64,000 nucleotides of DNA from Rhizobium leguminosarum bv. viciae USDA 2370 (GCF_002008365.1 NZ_MRDL01000039.1:62383-126382), one strand, 5' to 3'. Positions 43,809 to 53,105 are shown, counted from the stretch's first letter. The notes: generated by a model from the sequence alone, not told the origin. Numbers and translations are program-made.

Positions 43809-44270
43809 TCAAAGGCCGACATTCGGCTTGTCGATGATTTCTCTGAGCGCGAAGCTCGAATTGATCTTGACGACGTGGGGAAGGGCCGACAGCCAGTCGC
43901 GGTGGATGCGCTCATAGTCCTCGAGGTCGCGGGCGGCGACCCTGAGGATATAGTCGTATTCGCCCGACATCAGGTAACAGACGAGTACGTTCGGACAGAG
44001 CTTCACCGCTGCCTCGAATTCCGCCAGAGTCTTGGCGAACTGGCCGGAGAGCGAGATATGCACGATGGCGATCATCTTGTAGTCGAGCGCCTTGTGTGAA
44101 AGCCGCGCATGGTAGCCGCCGATGACGCCGCTTCTTTCCAAGATATCGAGCCGGCGCGAACAGGCCGAAGGCGACAGTCCGATCCTTTCGGCAAGCTCCG
44201 CATTGGTCATGCGGGCATTGGCCTGCAGCGCCTTAAGAATCGCAAGATCGATGGTGTCGAGATCGGCCAT
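43809..44270 (-). CDS. Lrp/AsnC regulator divergent from ald
   Basis: 153 residues, standard Lrp size. Residues ~1-60 hold the helix-turn-helix (DTIDLAILKALQANARMTNA; GLSPSACSRRLDILERSGVI); the rest is the RAM ligand-binding domain (VVKINSSFALREIIDK at the end). ATG 44270 begins directly with the HTH. Divergent from alanine dehydrogenase with a 156-base A/T-rich gap, so it is probably its alanine-responsive activator, as for AldR in other bacteria. Confidence 0.92.
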   Translation of the reverse strand: MADLDTIDLAILKALQANARMTNAELAERIGLSPSACSRRLDILERSGVIGGYHARLSHKALDYKMIAIVHISLSGQFAKTLAEFEAAVKLCPNVLVCYLMSGEYDYILRVAARDLEDYERIHRDWLSALPHVVKINSSFALREIIDKPNVGL

Positions 44271-44426
44271 TCGAAGAACTTTCGAAAAAAGATAGAATGA
44301 ACGCAATAATCGCCGAAAAATCACCTCTTCGCAAATCGTCTTTGCAAGGACATTTCACTGCCTTGATGGTTGGATTCCTCATCTGAAAAATCCGCGGCCG
44401 CGGAGATAAAATTGAGAGGAACGCGC

Positions 44427-45545
44427 ATGCGTGTCGGTTGCCCGAAGGAAATCAAGAATCATGAATATCGCGTCGGTCTGACGCCGGCTTCGGTGCGCGA
44501 ATATGTTGCCCACGGCCACGAGGTCTGGGTGGAGACCAAAGCTGGCGTCGGTATCGGCGCTGATGATGCCGCCTATGCCGCGGCCGGCGCGAGGATCGCC
44601 GCCTCCGCCAAGGATATCTTCGAAAAGTGCGACATGATCGTCAAGGTGAAGGAGCCGCAGCCCGCCGAATGGGCGCAGCTCCGTGACGGCCAGCTTCTCT
44701 ACACCTATCTGCATCTGGCGCCGGATCCCGAACAGACCAAGGGTCTCATCGCCTCGGGCGTTACCGCGATCGCCTATGAGACGGTGACCGACGAGCGCGG
44801 CGGCTTGCCGTTGCTGGCGCCGATGTCGGAGGTCGCCGGACGCCTGTCGATCCAGGCGGGAGCGACCGCGCTGCAGAAGGCCAATGGCGGCCTTGGCGTC
44901 CTGCTCGGCGGCGTACCCGGCGTGTTGCCGGCCAAGGTCGCGGTCATCGGTGGCGGCGTTGTCGGCCTGCATGCCGCCAGGATGGCCGCCGGCCTTGGCG
45001 CCGATGTCAGCATTCTCGACAAGTCGCTACCGCGCCTGCGCCAGCTTGACGATATCTTCTCGGGCCGCATCCACACGCGTTATTCCAGCATCCAGGCGCT
45101 GGAGGAGGAAGTCTTCTCGGCCGATCTCATTATCGGCGCCGTGCTGATCCCCGGCGCTGCTGCTCCGAAGCTCGTCACCCGCGAGATGCTCTCCGGCATG
45201 AAGAAGGGCTCCGTCATCGTCGATGTCGCCATCGACCAAGGCGGCTGCTTCGAGACCTCGCATGCAACCACCCATTCGGATCCGACCTACGAAGTCGACG
45301 GCGTCGTGCATTATTGCGTTGCCAACATGCCGGGCGCCGTGCCGGTCACCTCGGCGCACGCGCTGAACAATGCCACATTGGTTCATGGCCTGGCGCTTGC
45401 CGATCGCGGTCTGCGCGCCATCGCCGAAGACAAGCATCTGAGGAACGGCCTCAACGTCCACAAGGGCCGCATCACCAGCAAGCCGGTCGCCGACGCACTT
45501 GGCTACGAAGCCTTTGCGCCGGAGAGCGTGCTGAACGTAGCGTAA
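44427..45545 (+). CDS. ald: Alanine dehydrogenase
   Basis: 372 residues, normal length. ATG 44427, with GAGAGGA upstream, starts MRVGCPKEIKNHEYRVGLTP, the conserved N-terminus; the longer frame adds non-family sequence. The NAD-binding loop is VAVIGGGVVGLHAARMAAGL (~171-190), and HATTHSDPTYEVDGVVHYCV (~274-293) and NMPGAVP complete the active site. It interconverts alanine with pyruvate and ammonia. Divergent from its likely Lrp regulator; terminator at 45594-45622. Confidence 0.96.
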   Translation: MRVGCPKEIKNHEYRVGLTPASVREYVAHGHEVWVETKAGVGIGADDAAYAAAGARIAASAKDIFEKCDMIVKVKEPQPAEWAQLRDGQLLYTYLHLAPDPEQTKGLIASGVTAIAYETVTDERGGLPLLAPMSEVAGRLSIQAGATALQKANGGLGVLLGGVPGVLPAKVAVIGGGVVGLHAARMAAGLGADVSILDKSLPRLRQLDDIFSGRIHTRYSSIQALEEEVFSADLIIGAVLIPGAAAPKLVTREMLSGMKKGSVIVDVAIDQGGCFETSHATTHSDPTYEVDGVVHYCVANMPGAVPVTSAHALNNATLVHGLALADRGLRAIAEDKHLRNGLNVHKGRITSKPVADALGYEAFAPESVLNVA

Positions 45546-45593
45546 GCTAGCTGACTCCAGGTGACGACTTACTGCGCTATTTTCGGCCGGCAG

Positions 45594-45622
45594 GGCGGTA
45601 TCCGAAGGGATGCCGCCTTCTT
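45594..45622 (+). terminator. Intrinsic terminator of ald
   Basis: GGCGGTATCC (45594-45603) pairs with GGATGCCGCC (45608-45617) with one G-U pair, followed by TTCTTT. It lies ~49 bases after the ald stop. Confidence 0.7.
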
Positions 45623-45772
45623 TGTATGACGGCGCACCTGTAATCGAACCGCGACCGTCGGCGGCGTTGGAGCTATGCTTTTCCTCGTCACGCAGCGCGA
45701 CGAGTTGTGTCCCGCCCGATCAGTTGGCATCGTATCATGCTGATGGGCAGTCGCCATCCAAACGGAGCAGCA

Positions 45773-46702
45773 ATGACGGTTGATAGTCGGGAGCAAACAT
45801 CGCCGGTTCCGCTTCGAACATCACCTATCGGCCTCGAAACATATATTGCCGGCAGCACACTCGTCAGCGGGGATGGACCAGCCTGGACTGATATATTCGT
45901 GCAGGTGTTTTCCCGCCTGAAGGTGCAACATCCCTTTCTTGTCCCAGCGGTCGCCGAGCCTCTCGTTGTTTGGGTGATCTCAGGTCAGGCATGTGTCGAG
46001 GAACGCGATCTGGGCGGGGAGTGGGAGGCCAATACAGTCAGAGTCGGGGACTTTTTTCTGACGCGGTCGCCCACGCCATACGAAATGCGCTGGCACGCCG
46101 AGGGAGACGAACCTTTCCAGGTAATGCATCTCTATCTCTCCGTTCCGTTGTTTGACCGGGTGGCGGAAGGGGTTCTCGGCAAGGCTGCCAGCGCCATGCG
46201 CCTGCGCGACATATCGGGCGGCCGCGACCAACATCTCTCCAGCATGCTGGAACTGATCCATGCTGAACTGACGGCAGAAGGGCAGGGAAGTCGGCTCTTC
46301 GTGCAGGGATTGGCGCAGACGCTCGCTGTTCACCTTATCCGACAATATGCAACATTCGACGCAGAGGCACGGCCGTCAAATGCACTCCCGGGCGCCAAGC
46401 TACGGCGGGCGATCGCATTCATGGAAGCCAACCTTCAAGAGCCGTTTGATCTCGCACGTCTGGCGCAAACGGCCGGCATGAGCGCTTTTCACTTCAGCCG
46501 CCTCTTCAAGAAGGCCACCGGCCTCTCTCCATCCCATTATTTCATTCGCCAACGCATAGCCAAAGCCCAGCAACTTCTGCAGGAAACCAGCACCAGCATC
46601 ATCGAGATCGGCATGTCCGTGGGGTATTCGAGCCCTAGCCATTTTGCTCAAATTTTCCGCCGGGAGGCTGGCGTCTCCCCCAGCGACTACCGTCGCAGCT
46701 AA
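45773..46702 (+). CDS. AraC-family regulator
   Basis: 309 residues from ATG 45773 (GGAG 6 bases upstream). The N-terminal ~200 residues are a cupin-like sensor (VGDFFLTRSPTPYEMRWHAE). The last ~100 residues are a two-HTH AraC domain: PFDLARLAQTAGMSAFHFSR and SIIEIGMSVGYSSPSHFAQI, ending ASPSDYRRS-like (GVSPSDYRRS). It precedes an SDR/flavin-reductase/DUF1330 set on the same strand and may control it (inference). Confidence 0.92.
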   Translation: MTVDSREQTSPVPLRTSPIGLETYIAGSTLVSGDGPAWTDIFVQVFSRLKVQHPFLVPAVAEPLVVWVISGQACVEERDLGGEWEANTVRVGDFFLTRSPTPYEMRWHAEGDEPFQVMHLYLSVPLFDRVAEGVLGKAASAMRLRDISGGRDQHLSSMLELIHAELTAEGQGSRLFVQGLAQTLAVHLIRQYATFDAEARPSNALPGAKLRRAIAFMEANLQEPFDLARLAQTAGMSAFHFSRLFKKATGLSPSHYFIRQRIAKAQQLLQETSTSIIEIGMSVGYSSPSHFAQIFRREAGVSPSDYRRS

Positions 46703-46803
46703 AGCGCGTCGCGATCTTTTTCAGATTCGCTCATTGCGCTTTAGGTCTTGGTTTCTACGCATGTCGTTGTCGCAAAACCGCTGCACACTTTTGTGCGACA
46801 TGC
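46699..46803. repeat. Rhizobial intergenic repeat-like element
   Basis: Two adjacent imperfect hairpins: CTAAAGCGC (46699-46707) with GCGCTTTAG (46736-46744), then GCATGTCG...CAAAA (46759-46776) with TTTTG...CGACATGC (46789-46803). Sequences of this kind (AAAGCGCGTCGCG..., ACGCATGTCG...) are recalled as frequent between genes in Rhizobium; copy number cannot be checked here. The element begins at the AraC stop. Confidence 0.5.
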
Positions 46804-46958
46804 TTTAGCATTTCAGCTTGGTCCTTGCGGATTTGAGCAAGATCCCGACAGGTCTCGCAAGGTCCCGAGAGAGGGATCGATCACTCCTCCTTATGTTCCT
46901 CCTTGTCGAACACGACCGTCCTTTCGGTTGGAAGGGCGCCCAGTCAAGGAGATAAACC

Positions 46959-47708
46959 ATGACGAATATCAATGGAAAAATCGCGCTGGTCACCGGCGCC
47001 TCGAGCGGCATCGGTGCCGCTACCGCGTTGAAGCTCGCCGAGGCCGGCGCAAAGGTCGGTATCGCCGCCCGTCGCACCGACAAACTTGAAGGCCTCCAAA
47101 AGGAGATCGCCTCTGGGGGCGGTGAAGCCCTCGTGATCGAAATGGACGTGGTCGATCCAGCCTCCGTCGAAGCCAGCGTCAAAAAGCTGGTGGGTGCCTA
47201 TGGTTCGATCGACATTCTCGTCAACAATGCTGGCCTGATGCCGCTTTCGGATGTGGATCAGTTTAAAGTCGACGAATGGCACCGGATGGTCGACGTCAAT
47301 GTGAAAGGCCTGCTGAACACCACTGCTGCAGTTCTGCCGCAGATGATCAATCAACATTCGGGCCACATCTTCAACATGTCGTCGATTGCTGGCCGCAAGG
47401 TCTTCAAAGGCCTGTCGGTTTATTGCGCCACCAAACATGCGGTGGCCGCGTTCTCCGACGGCCTGCGCATGGAAGTGGGCCAGAAGCACAACATTCGGGT
47501 GACGTGCATCCAGCCAGGCGCCGTGGCGACCGAGCTGTATGATCACATCACGGAGCCTGGCTATTTCAAGCAGATGGACGACCTTGCCAAGCAGATGACG
47601 TTCCTGCAGGGCGCAGACATCGGCGACACCATCGTCTTCGCGGCGCAGGCGCCTGCCCATGTGAATGTCGCAGAACTCTTCGTTCTGCCGGTCGAACAGG
47701 GCTGGTAA
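46959..47708 (+). CDS. SDR-family oxidoreductase
   Basis: 249 residues. The NAD(P) loop is ALVTGASSGIGAATALKLAE (~8-27), NNAG follows at ~88, and the catalytic Ser/Tyr/Lys are in FNMSSIAGR and SVYCATKHAV (YxxxK). It starts at ATG 46959 behind AAGGAG. This subgroup resembles YdfG/serine or clavulanate-type classical SDRs; substrate unknown. First of three same-strand genes after the AraC regulator, possibly an operon with the flavin reductase 67 bases downstream. Confidence 0.93.
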   Translation: MTNINGKIALVTGASSGIGAATALKLAEAGAKVGIAARRTDKLEGLQKEIASGGGEALVIEMDVVDPASVEASVKKLVGAYGSIDILVNNAGLMPLSDVDQFKVDEWHRMVDVNVKGLLNTTAAVLPQMINQHSGHIFNMSSIAGRKVFKGLSVYCATKHAVAAFSDGLRMEVGQKHNIRVTCIQPGAVATELYDHITEPGYFKQMDDLAKQMTFLQGADIGDTIVFAAQAPAHVNVAELFVLPVEQGW

Positions 47709-47775
47709 CCACACCAGAAGGTCTTTCAGCTTCCCCGCATACATGCGGGGAAGAGACTCACGAAGGAGCCGGACG

Positions 47776-48324
47776 ATGAATGAGATTTCCGCTTCCCAGA
47801 CCTATCGCCTGCTCGAACCCGGCCCGATCGTTCTTGTGACGACGAGCCTTGAGGGAACGCCCAATGTGATGACGATGGGTTTTCACATGATGATCCAGCA
47901 TGCGCCGCCGCTGATCGGTTGCGTCATCGGCCCTTGGGACTTCAGCCACCAGACCTTGAAAAAGACCGGCGAATGCGTGATCGCGATTCCAGCGGTCGAT
48001 CTTGCCGAAACCGTGGTGGACATCGGTAATTGCTCCGGTGACACGGTGGACAAGTTCGAGCGGTTCAGCCTGAGGACTCGTCCAGCAAAGGATGTCGCGG
48101 CGCCGTTGCTGGTGGACTGCCTTGCCAATATCGAATGCCGTGTTGCCGATCCGAGCTTCGTCGATCGATACAATCTCTTCATCCTCGAAGCAAAGAGGAT
48201 CTGGATTGACGAGAGCCGCAAGGAACGACGGACCATGCATCATCGCGGTGACGGCAGCTTCACCGTGGATGGCGGCACACTCGATCTCCGGAAGCGCATG
48301 GTCAAGTGGCGGCACTTGCCATAA
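47776..48324 (+). CDS. Flavin reductase-like (FMN-binding) protein
   Basis: 182 residues from ATG 47776 (AAGGAG upstream). The flavin-reductase split-barrel pattern is seen: IVLVTTSLEGTPNVMTMGFH near the start, then IGPWDFSHQTLKKTGECVIA and CLANIECRVADP. These proteins bind FMN and supply reduced flavin or act as oxidoreductases. Follows the SDR in the same direction; DUF1330 comes 61 bases later. The substrate is unknown. Confidence 0.88.
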   Translation: MNEISASQTYRLLEPGPIVLVTTSLEGTPNVMTMGFHMMIQHAPPLIGCVIGPWDFSHQTLKKTGECVIAIPAVDLAETVVDIGNCSGDTVDKFERFSLRTRPAKDVAAPLLVDCLANIECRVADPSFVDRYNLFILEAKRIWIDESRKERRTMHHRGDGSFTVDGGTLDLRKRMVKWRHLP

Positions 48325-48385
48325 AGCGCGCCGCTGCACGCAAAAAAACATCCCTAAACTTCACATTGATTGAAAGGATATGAAC

Positions 48386-48670
48386 ATGTCCGCCTATCTC
48401 GTTGTCGATCTCGATATCCACGACCCCGAAGCCATTGCCGATTACCGCTCCAAGGCCCTGCCTCTGGTGGCAAAGGCCGGCGGCCGCCTCATTGCTCTCG
48501 ATGACGCGCCGCTCGAACTCGAAGGCTGGCAGGCGACGAATATGCTGATCATCGAGTTTCACGATATGGATGCCATCCGTGGTCTCTTTGCATCGCCCGG
48601 ATATGCGCCGCTCGCACACCAACGGCAGGCGGCCGCAGGTTCGCGGATCATTGCCTTGCGTGGCGTTTAA
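48386..48670 (+). CDS. DUF1330 protein
   Basis: 94 residues. The dimeric alpha/beta-barrel pattern of DUF1330 is clear: AYLVVDLDIHDPEAIADYRS, then GGRLIALDDAPLELEG and a final GSRIIALRGV strand. AAAGGA is 7 bases before ATG 48386 but only 1 base before ATG 48380, so the former is chosen. No catalytic role is known for the family. Last of the set after the AraC regulator. Confidence 0.88.
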   Translation: MSAYLVVDLDIHDPEAIADYRSKALPLVAKAGGRLIALDDAPLELEGWQATNMLIIEFHDMDAIRGLFASPGYAPLAHQRQAAAGSRIIALRGV

Positions 48671-48795
48671 TAAGATTCGAGGGCGCGCGATCCCGACAGC
48701 ATTCGTCAGGGGAAACCGAAACTGCCTCGCCGATCACTGCAGAAGGAGCGTGCGGGCGAGTTGACGACTTCCTGTTGCGCTTCGCCCTCCGCCTA

Positions 48796-49299
48796 TCAGG
48801 CGCCGGTCTCCGCCAGGGCCGGCGCCTTTACCTTGTCGATCCGGCATTGGAAGCAGTTGTTGCGCGCGGAACGCACATGCACATAGGCGATATCAGATCG
48901 TCCCAGCAGCTCTTTGCCATAGGCCGGAATATCGCCGATCTCAGTCACCGCGCCGGTACCGTAGACGATGCGGTCGTTCTCGCTGTAGCCGCGGACGATG
49001 AAGTCACGGCTCGTCGTCAGCATCGGCGGCATGATCTCTTCGGCGGCATAGCGTGCGCAAGGCTGCTTGTGCAGGAAGACAGGGCCGGTTTCGGCATAGG
49101 GCTGCAACTCGGGGAAGGGCCGGTAGGCAAAGACCAGCAACGCCTGGCCCGCATCGATATTCTGAAGGCAATGGCGGCAGGGATGGCCGGGACCATCGGA
49201 GACGATCGTCTCGGGCAGCCTGTCATAGGCGTCGCGGCCGCCGTTCCAGAGGTGTTCGGCGTCGGTCGTCGGCATGGCGACAAAACGAATGGCGGTCAT
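48796..49299 (-). CDS. DUF1203 protein
   Basis: 167 residues from ATG 49299. The DUF1203 signature includes PCRHCLQNIDAGQALLVFAY (~40-59), with a cysteine pair and flanking strands, and an ending of AYVHVRSARNNCFQCRIDKV. The cysteines suggest metal binding, but the family has no known function. Stands alone, divergent from a small coiled-coil gene. Confidence 0.88.
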   Translation of the reverse strand: MTAIRFVAMPTTDAEHLWNGGRDAYDRLPETIVSDGPGHPCRHCLQNIDAGQALLVFAYRPFPELQPYAETGPVFLHKQPCARYAAEEIMPPMLTTSRDFIVRGYSENDRIVYGTGAVTEIGDIPAYGKELLGRSDIAYVHVRSARNNCFQCRIDKVKAPALAETGA

Positions 49300-49446
49300 G
49301 GCAGATCTCCTTTGTGATTGCCATGAAATGCACCTGGACGAGCGGGCAAGCCACCCGATTCTTGCCTGCGTCTGCATATGAGATCGCCGGAGAGTGAAAA
49401 GCGGAGTATCTTCTGCGCGTACGTTGTAAGCCGAAAGGAGAACGCC

Positions 49447-49614
49447 TTGGCCGACATCGATCTGGCGCTGCTGGCGCAACAGAATGCAGAAATACTGGAA
49501 GAGCTCAGGGCTCTGCGCCGGGAAGTGGCGGAACTGAAGGAACAGTCGGGCCGCACGCTCGATTTCGAACGCCGAAACGACCCGCGCCGCCCGAATAGCC
49601 TGACGCGGCGTTAG
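49447..49614 (+). CDS. Small coiled-coil protein
   Basis: 55 residues starting at TTG 49447, which has AAGGAG 6 bases upstream; the ATG at 49378 lies before that ribosome site. Heptads in LALLAQQNAEILEELRALRR and EVAELKEQ predict a coiled coil, with a basic tail (RRNDPRRPNSLTRR). Probably a small oligomeric or nucleic-acid-associated protein; function unknown. Supported by the ribosome site and heptad pattern only. Confidence 0.55.
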   Translation: MADIDLALLAQQNAEILEELRALRREVAELKEQSGRTLDFERRNDPRRPNSLTRR

Positions 49615-49644
49615 CCACCTCCGCTGACGTCGGGAAAGAAGCCG

Positions 49645-50205
49645 TCAGCTTTTCCGCGCAATCTCCAGAAGCTCCTTGTCGCTGAGCGGCCGGACGATGC
49701 CGGTGCCGGTCGAAACGGGAGAGAAGCCGTACATCTGGTAGAGCTGCAGCGCACGCGGATGGTCGAGATTGTTGGTGGTGGTGGTGACCCGCTTCGGATT
49801 GAGCGACCAGATGGCATAGAGCGCCTGCAGCAGGAACCATTTGCCGATGCCGAGACCGAGCGCATGTTCGATCAGGCCAAAATGGCTGAGCTCGATCATA
49901 TCCTCGTCTTCGCAGAAATATTCGTAGAATCCGGCGGGCGCGCCGTTCACGTAGAGAACGCTGATATTGTTGCGCTTGTCGTTTAGCGTCTCGGCAAGCT
50001 GCTCGTCACTCATGCGCAACCGATCCACCCATTGCCAGCGCGCACCCACCTGCCGGTAGAGATAGCGGTAGAAGGGCAATGGGATCTCGGGAGCGCGCAT
50101 GATCGCCGTCTGGATATTGACGGGCACCGGCATGCTTGCCTTCGGCGGCGCCGTCATTTCGAGCCGGGTGATGTGAGCTTTCAGCGAAGCGGGTGTCTTC
50201 CCCAT
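49645..50205 (-). CDS. GNAT-family acetyltransferase
   Basis: 186 residues. The acetyl-CoA loop is HALGLGIGKWFLLQALYAIW (~114-133) and the late RALQLYQMYGFSPV is the usual GNAT strand-helix end. Start ATG 50205, 5 bases after the sseA stop, making it the last gene of the cysK-alaX-sseA operon. Substrate unknown. Confidence 0.88.
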   Translation of the reverse strand: MGKTPASLKAHITRLEMTAPPKASMPVPVNIQTAIMRAPEIPLPFYRYLYRQVGARWQWVDRLRMSDEQLAETLNDKRNNISVLYVNGAPAGFYEYFCEDEDMIELSHFGLIEHALGLGIGKWFLLQALYAIWSLNPKRVTTTTNNLDHPRALQLYQMYGFSPVSTGTGIVRPLSDKELLEIARKS

Positions 50206-50210
50206 GGCGA

Positions 50211-51080
50211 TTAGGCTTTGACCGGCGTCGGCGGACCGGCGACGATGGGCGTATCGTCACGGCTGCCCCATTCGCTCCACGAGCCGTCATAAAGCTTGTT
50301 GTCGTGATGACCGAGCGATTCCAGCGCCAGCGTGATAATGGCGGCGGTGATTCCCGAGCCGCAAGACGTGACGACAGGCTTTGAAAGATCGATGCCTGCA
50401 TCTTCGATCGTCTGCCTGAGTTCGGGCAGCGACTTGAACCGGCCCTGGTTGGCGAAGACGCCGGATGGCAGGCTGCGGGCGCCGGGCATATGGCCGGAGC
50501 GCATGCCGGCACGCGGTTCGGGTTCGGCGGCTGCAAAGCGGCCGGCGCTGCGGGCATCGGCGATCTGCATCGCGGCGCTGGAGACGATGTCGCGCATCGT
50601 ATCGAGCGTCACCACGCGGCTTTCATCGAAATTCGGCGTAAAGGTCGCCGGCACATGCTTGGGTGCTGCGGTTTCCAGCGGACGGCCCTCGGCCTTCCAG
50701 CCGTCGAGACCGCCGTCGAGAACGAAGGCGTTTTTCGCGCCCATCACCCGGAACAGCCACCAGACGCGCGGCGAGGCGAACAGGCCGATGCCGTCATAAA
50801 CGACGATCCGATCATTCTCGCTGATGCCGAGCCGGCCGACTTCGGCGGCAAAATAATCGGGCGAGGGGATCGTGTGCGGCAGCGACGTTGAATGATCGGC
50901 AATCTTGTCCTGATCGAAGCGGATGGCGCCGGGAATATGGCCGGCCGCATATTCGGCATCAGCATCGCGCTTCTGCGCCGGCAGATAGAAGGAGGCGTCC
51001 AGCACGCGCAGGTCAGCTTTGCCGAGCTCGGACTGCAGCCAGTCGGCCGAAACGACGAAACGGCTCTTGGTCTCACTCAT
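50211..51080 (-). CDS. sseA: 3-Mercaptopyruvate sulfurtransferase
   Basis: 289 residues with two rhodanese domains. The catalytic Cys240 lies in TSCGSGITAAI, whose CGSGITA loop is typical of mercaptopyruvate rather than thiosulfate sulfurtransferase. The first domain is inactive (no Cys in its loop), as usual. It moves sulfur from mercaptopyruvate to thiols or cyanide. Third gene of the cysteine operon, 18 bases after alaX. Confidence 0.93.
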   Translation of the reverse strand: MSETKSRFVVSADWLQSELGKADLRVLDASFYLPAQKRDADAEYAAGHIPGAIRFDQDKIADHSTSLPHTIPSPDYFAAEVGRLGISENDRIVVYDGIGLFASPRVWWLFRVMGAKNAFVLDGGLDGWKAEGRPLETAAPKHVPATFTPNFDESRVVTLDTMRDIVSSAAMQIADARSAGRFAAAEPEPRAGMRSGHMPGARSLPSGVFANQGRFKSLPELRQTIEDAGIDLSKPVVTSCGSGITAAIITLALESLGHHDNKLYDGSWSEWGSRDDTPIVAGPPTPVKA

Positions 51081-51098
51081 GATGGTCTCCCTTGATGG

Positions 51099-51836
51099 TC
51101 AGGCTTCGTCGCCGGGCGTGCCGAAGCGGATGCGGAAGCGCCGGTTCTCTTTGCCCTTCTTCTCGATTTTGGCGATATGGATCCGGCCGACTTCCTGAGT
51201 CTCGGAGACATGTGTGCCGCCGCAGGGTTGGCTGTCAATCGAGGAGTTCTCGCCGATGCAGACGAGGCTGACGCGCCCGAGCCCCAGCGGCGGGCGCACG
51301 TTCTTCGATTTGACGATGTCGGGATTGGCCGTAAGCTCCTCGTCGGTGATCCATTGCAGATAGACCGGATGGTTCTGCTCGACCAGTTCCATCAGTTTGG
51401 TCGTCACCTCGTCCTTGTCGATCGTTTCGGCCATATCGAAGTCGACGCGGCTCTCCTCCTCGCCGACGGCAGCGCCGGTGATCGGATAGGAGCAGACGAC
51501 GGAAAGCAGGTGGCAGGCCGTGTGCATGCGCATCAGCCTGTAACGGCGCGGCCAGTCGACATGCAGCACCAGCGTCTCGCCGACCGCAGGCCGCGGCTCG
51601 TTTTCGAGCGGCACATGGATGATGACATCTTTGCCTGGACCATGCTTCGTCTGACCGAGCGCGATCTTGCTGCCGTCGGCACGTTCGAGCTGGCCGGTGT
51701 CACCAGGCTGGCCACCTGATGTCGCATAGAAGCAGGTCTGGTCCAGTTCGATGCCCCCGTCTTCGTGAATGGCGGTGACGACCGCCTCGCACGTCGAGAG
51801 ATAGAAGTCGTCACGATAGAGGGCATTGACCGGCAT
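51099..51836 (-). CDS. Alanyl-tRNA editing protein AlaX
   Basis: 245 residues, homologous to the AlaRS editing domain. Zinc ligands are His105/His109 in HTACH and Cys205/His209 in CGGTH. TSGGQPGDTG (~39-48) is the conserved editing-site loop. It deacylates Ser-tRNA(Ala), protecting against serine misincorporation. Placement between cysteine synthase and sseA is unusual but fits serine metabolism. The stop of cysK is 6 bases away. Confidence 0.93.
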   Translation of the reverse strand: MPVNALYRDDFYLSTCEAVVTAIHEDGGIELDQTCFYATSGGQPGDTGQLERADGSKIALGQTKHGPGKDVIIHVPLENEPRPAVGETLVLHVDWPRRYRLMRMHTACHLLSVVCSYPITGAAVGEEESRVDFDMAETIDKDEVTTKLMELVEQNHPVYLQWITDEELTANPDIVKSKNVRPPLGLGRVSLVCIGENSSIDSQPCGGTHVSETQEVGRIHIAKIEKKGKENRRFRIRFGTPGDEA

Positions 51837-51842
51837 GGGCTC

Positions 51843-52880
51843 TCACACGGGTTCGTAGGGAACGTGGATATCGGGCGACTTGGCCATCCAGCCCGGAACG
51901 GGCAGCCCCTTCGAGGTGAGGAAATCCGGATTGAAGAGCTTCGACTGATAGCGGTTGCCGTAATCGCAGAGGATCGTCACCACCGTGTGACCAGGTCCAA
52001 GATCCCGGGCGAGATTGACCGCGCCGGCAATGTTGATCGCTGTCGAGCCGCCAAGGCAGAGGCCCTCGTTCTCGACGAGGTCGAAGAGATAGGGAAGCGC
52101 TTCGGCATCCGAGATCCGATAAGCATAGTCAGGCGTGAAACCCTCGAGATTGGCGGTGATGCGGCCCTGGCCAATGCCCTCGGTGATCGAGGATCCCTCG
52201 GATTTCAGCGCGCCGTTCTGGTAGAATTCATAGAGAGCGGCGCCATCGGGATCGGCGATGCCGATCTTGACGTCAGATTTGAAAGCCTTGAGGCCGGTAG
52301 CCACGCCTGCCAGCGTGCCGCCGGAGCCGACCGAGCAGATGAAGCCGTCGACCTTACCGTCGGTGTCTTTCCAGATTTCCTTGGCGGTCGTTTCGATATG
52401 CGCCTGCCGGTTGGCGACGTTGTCGAACTGGTTTGCCCAGATCGCCCCGTTCGGCTCGGTCTTCGCCAGCTGCTCTGCGAGCCGCCCGGACACCTTCACG
52501 TAGTTGTTCGGGTTCTTGTAGGCAACGGCGGGCACTTCGACGAGTTCGGCGCCAAGCAGCTTTAGCGCGTCTTTCTTTTCCTGGCTCTGCGTTTCCGGGA
52601 TGACGATGACGGTGCGATAACCGAGCGCCTTGGCGACCAGCGTCAGCCCGATGCCGGTATTGCCGGCTGTACCCTCGACGATGACGCCGCCTGGACGAAG
52701 CAATCCCTTCCGCTCTGCGTCGCGGATGATGTAGAGCGCGGCGCGATCCTTCACCGACTGGCCGGGGTTCAGGAACTCCGCCTTGCCGAGAATGGTGCAG
52801 CCGGTCACCTCTGAGGCGCCCTTGAGTTTGATCAGGGGCGTGTTGCCGATGGCTTCAAGGACGGAGGGGTGGAAGGTCAT
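51843..52880 (-). CDS. cysK: Cysteine synthase A
   Basis: 345 residues. The PLP lysine is in GQSVKDRAALYI (~40-51), and the substrate loop VEGTAGNTGIGLTL (~64-77) with the later CSVGSGGTLAGVATGLKAF is characteristic. It makes cysteine from O-acetylserine and sulfide. Slightly longer than E. coli CysK at the C-terminus, as in rhizobia. First gene of a four-gene operon (cysK-alaX-sseA-GNAT) with gaps of 6, 18 and 5 bases. Divergent from the ChrR-like gene. Confidence 0.94.
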   Translation of the reverse strand: MTFHPSVLEAIGNTPLIKLKGASEVTGCTILGKAEFLNPGQSVKDRAALYIIRDAERKGLLRPGGVIVEGTAGNTGIGLTLVAKALGYRTVIVIPETQSQEKKDALKLLGAELVEVPAVAYKNPNNYVKVSGRLAEQLAKTEPNGAIWANQFDNVANRQAHIETTAKEIWKDTDGKVDGFICSVGSGGTLAGVATGLKAFKSDVKIGIADPDGAALYEFYQNGALKSEGSSITEGIGQGRITANLEGFTPDYAYRISDAEALPYLFDLVENEGLCLGGSTAINIAGAVNLARDLGPGHTVVTILCDYGNRYQSKLFNPDFLTSKGLPVPGWMAKSPDIHVPYEPV

Positions 52881-53039
52881 GGAATCTGCCTCTATTCGAA
52901 CTCTTACTTTAAGAACGGTCTTTTCCCTTCACAAGGCTGAGTTGGCAAGAAAAGCTATTCCACACCTCTGTCGGACGCGATAAAATTTGGCTTTCCTCCC
53001 CAAAATGACTATGGCCCCGCAATCCCGCCGTGTGCGGGG

Positions 53040-53068
53040 TGATCCGAAGATTGACTTTCCCCGTACGG
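53040..53068 (+). promoter_or_regulatory. ECF sigma (RpoE/ChrR-type) promoter
   Basis: TGATCC (53040-53045), 18 bases, TACGG (53064-53068). The recalled consensus for the Rhodobacter sigma-E/ChrR (ECF11) regulon is TGATCC-N18-TAAGA. It lies ~40 bases before the ChrR-like gene. A second copy of the same layout serves the photolyase operon. Confidence 0.5.
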
Positions 53069-53105
53069 ATGACGACAAAGCGAAAACGGAGCGCGGCAAC
53101 AGGGC

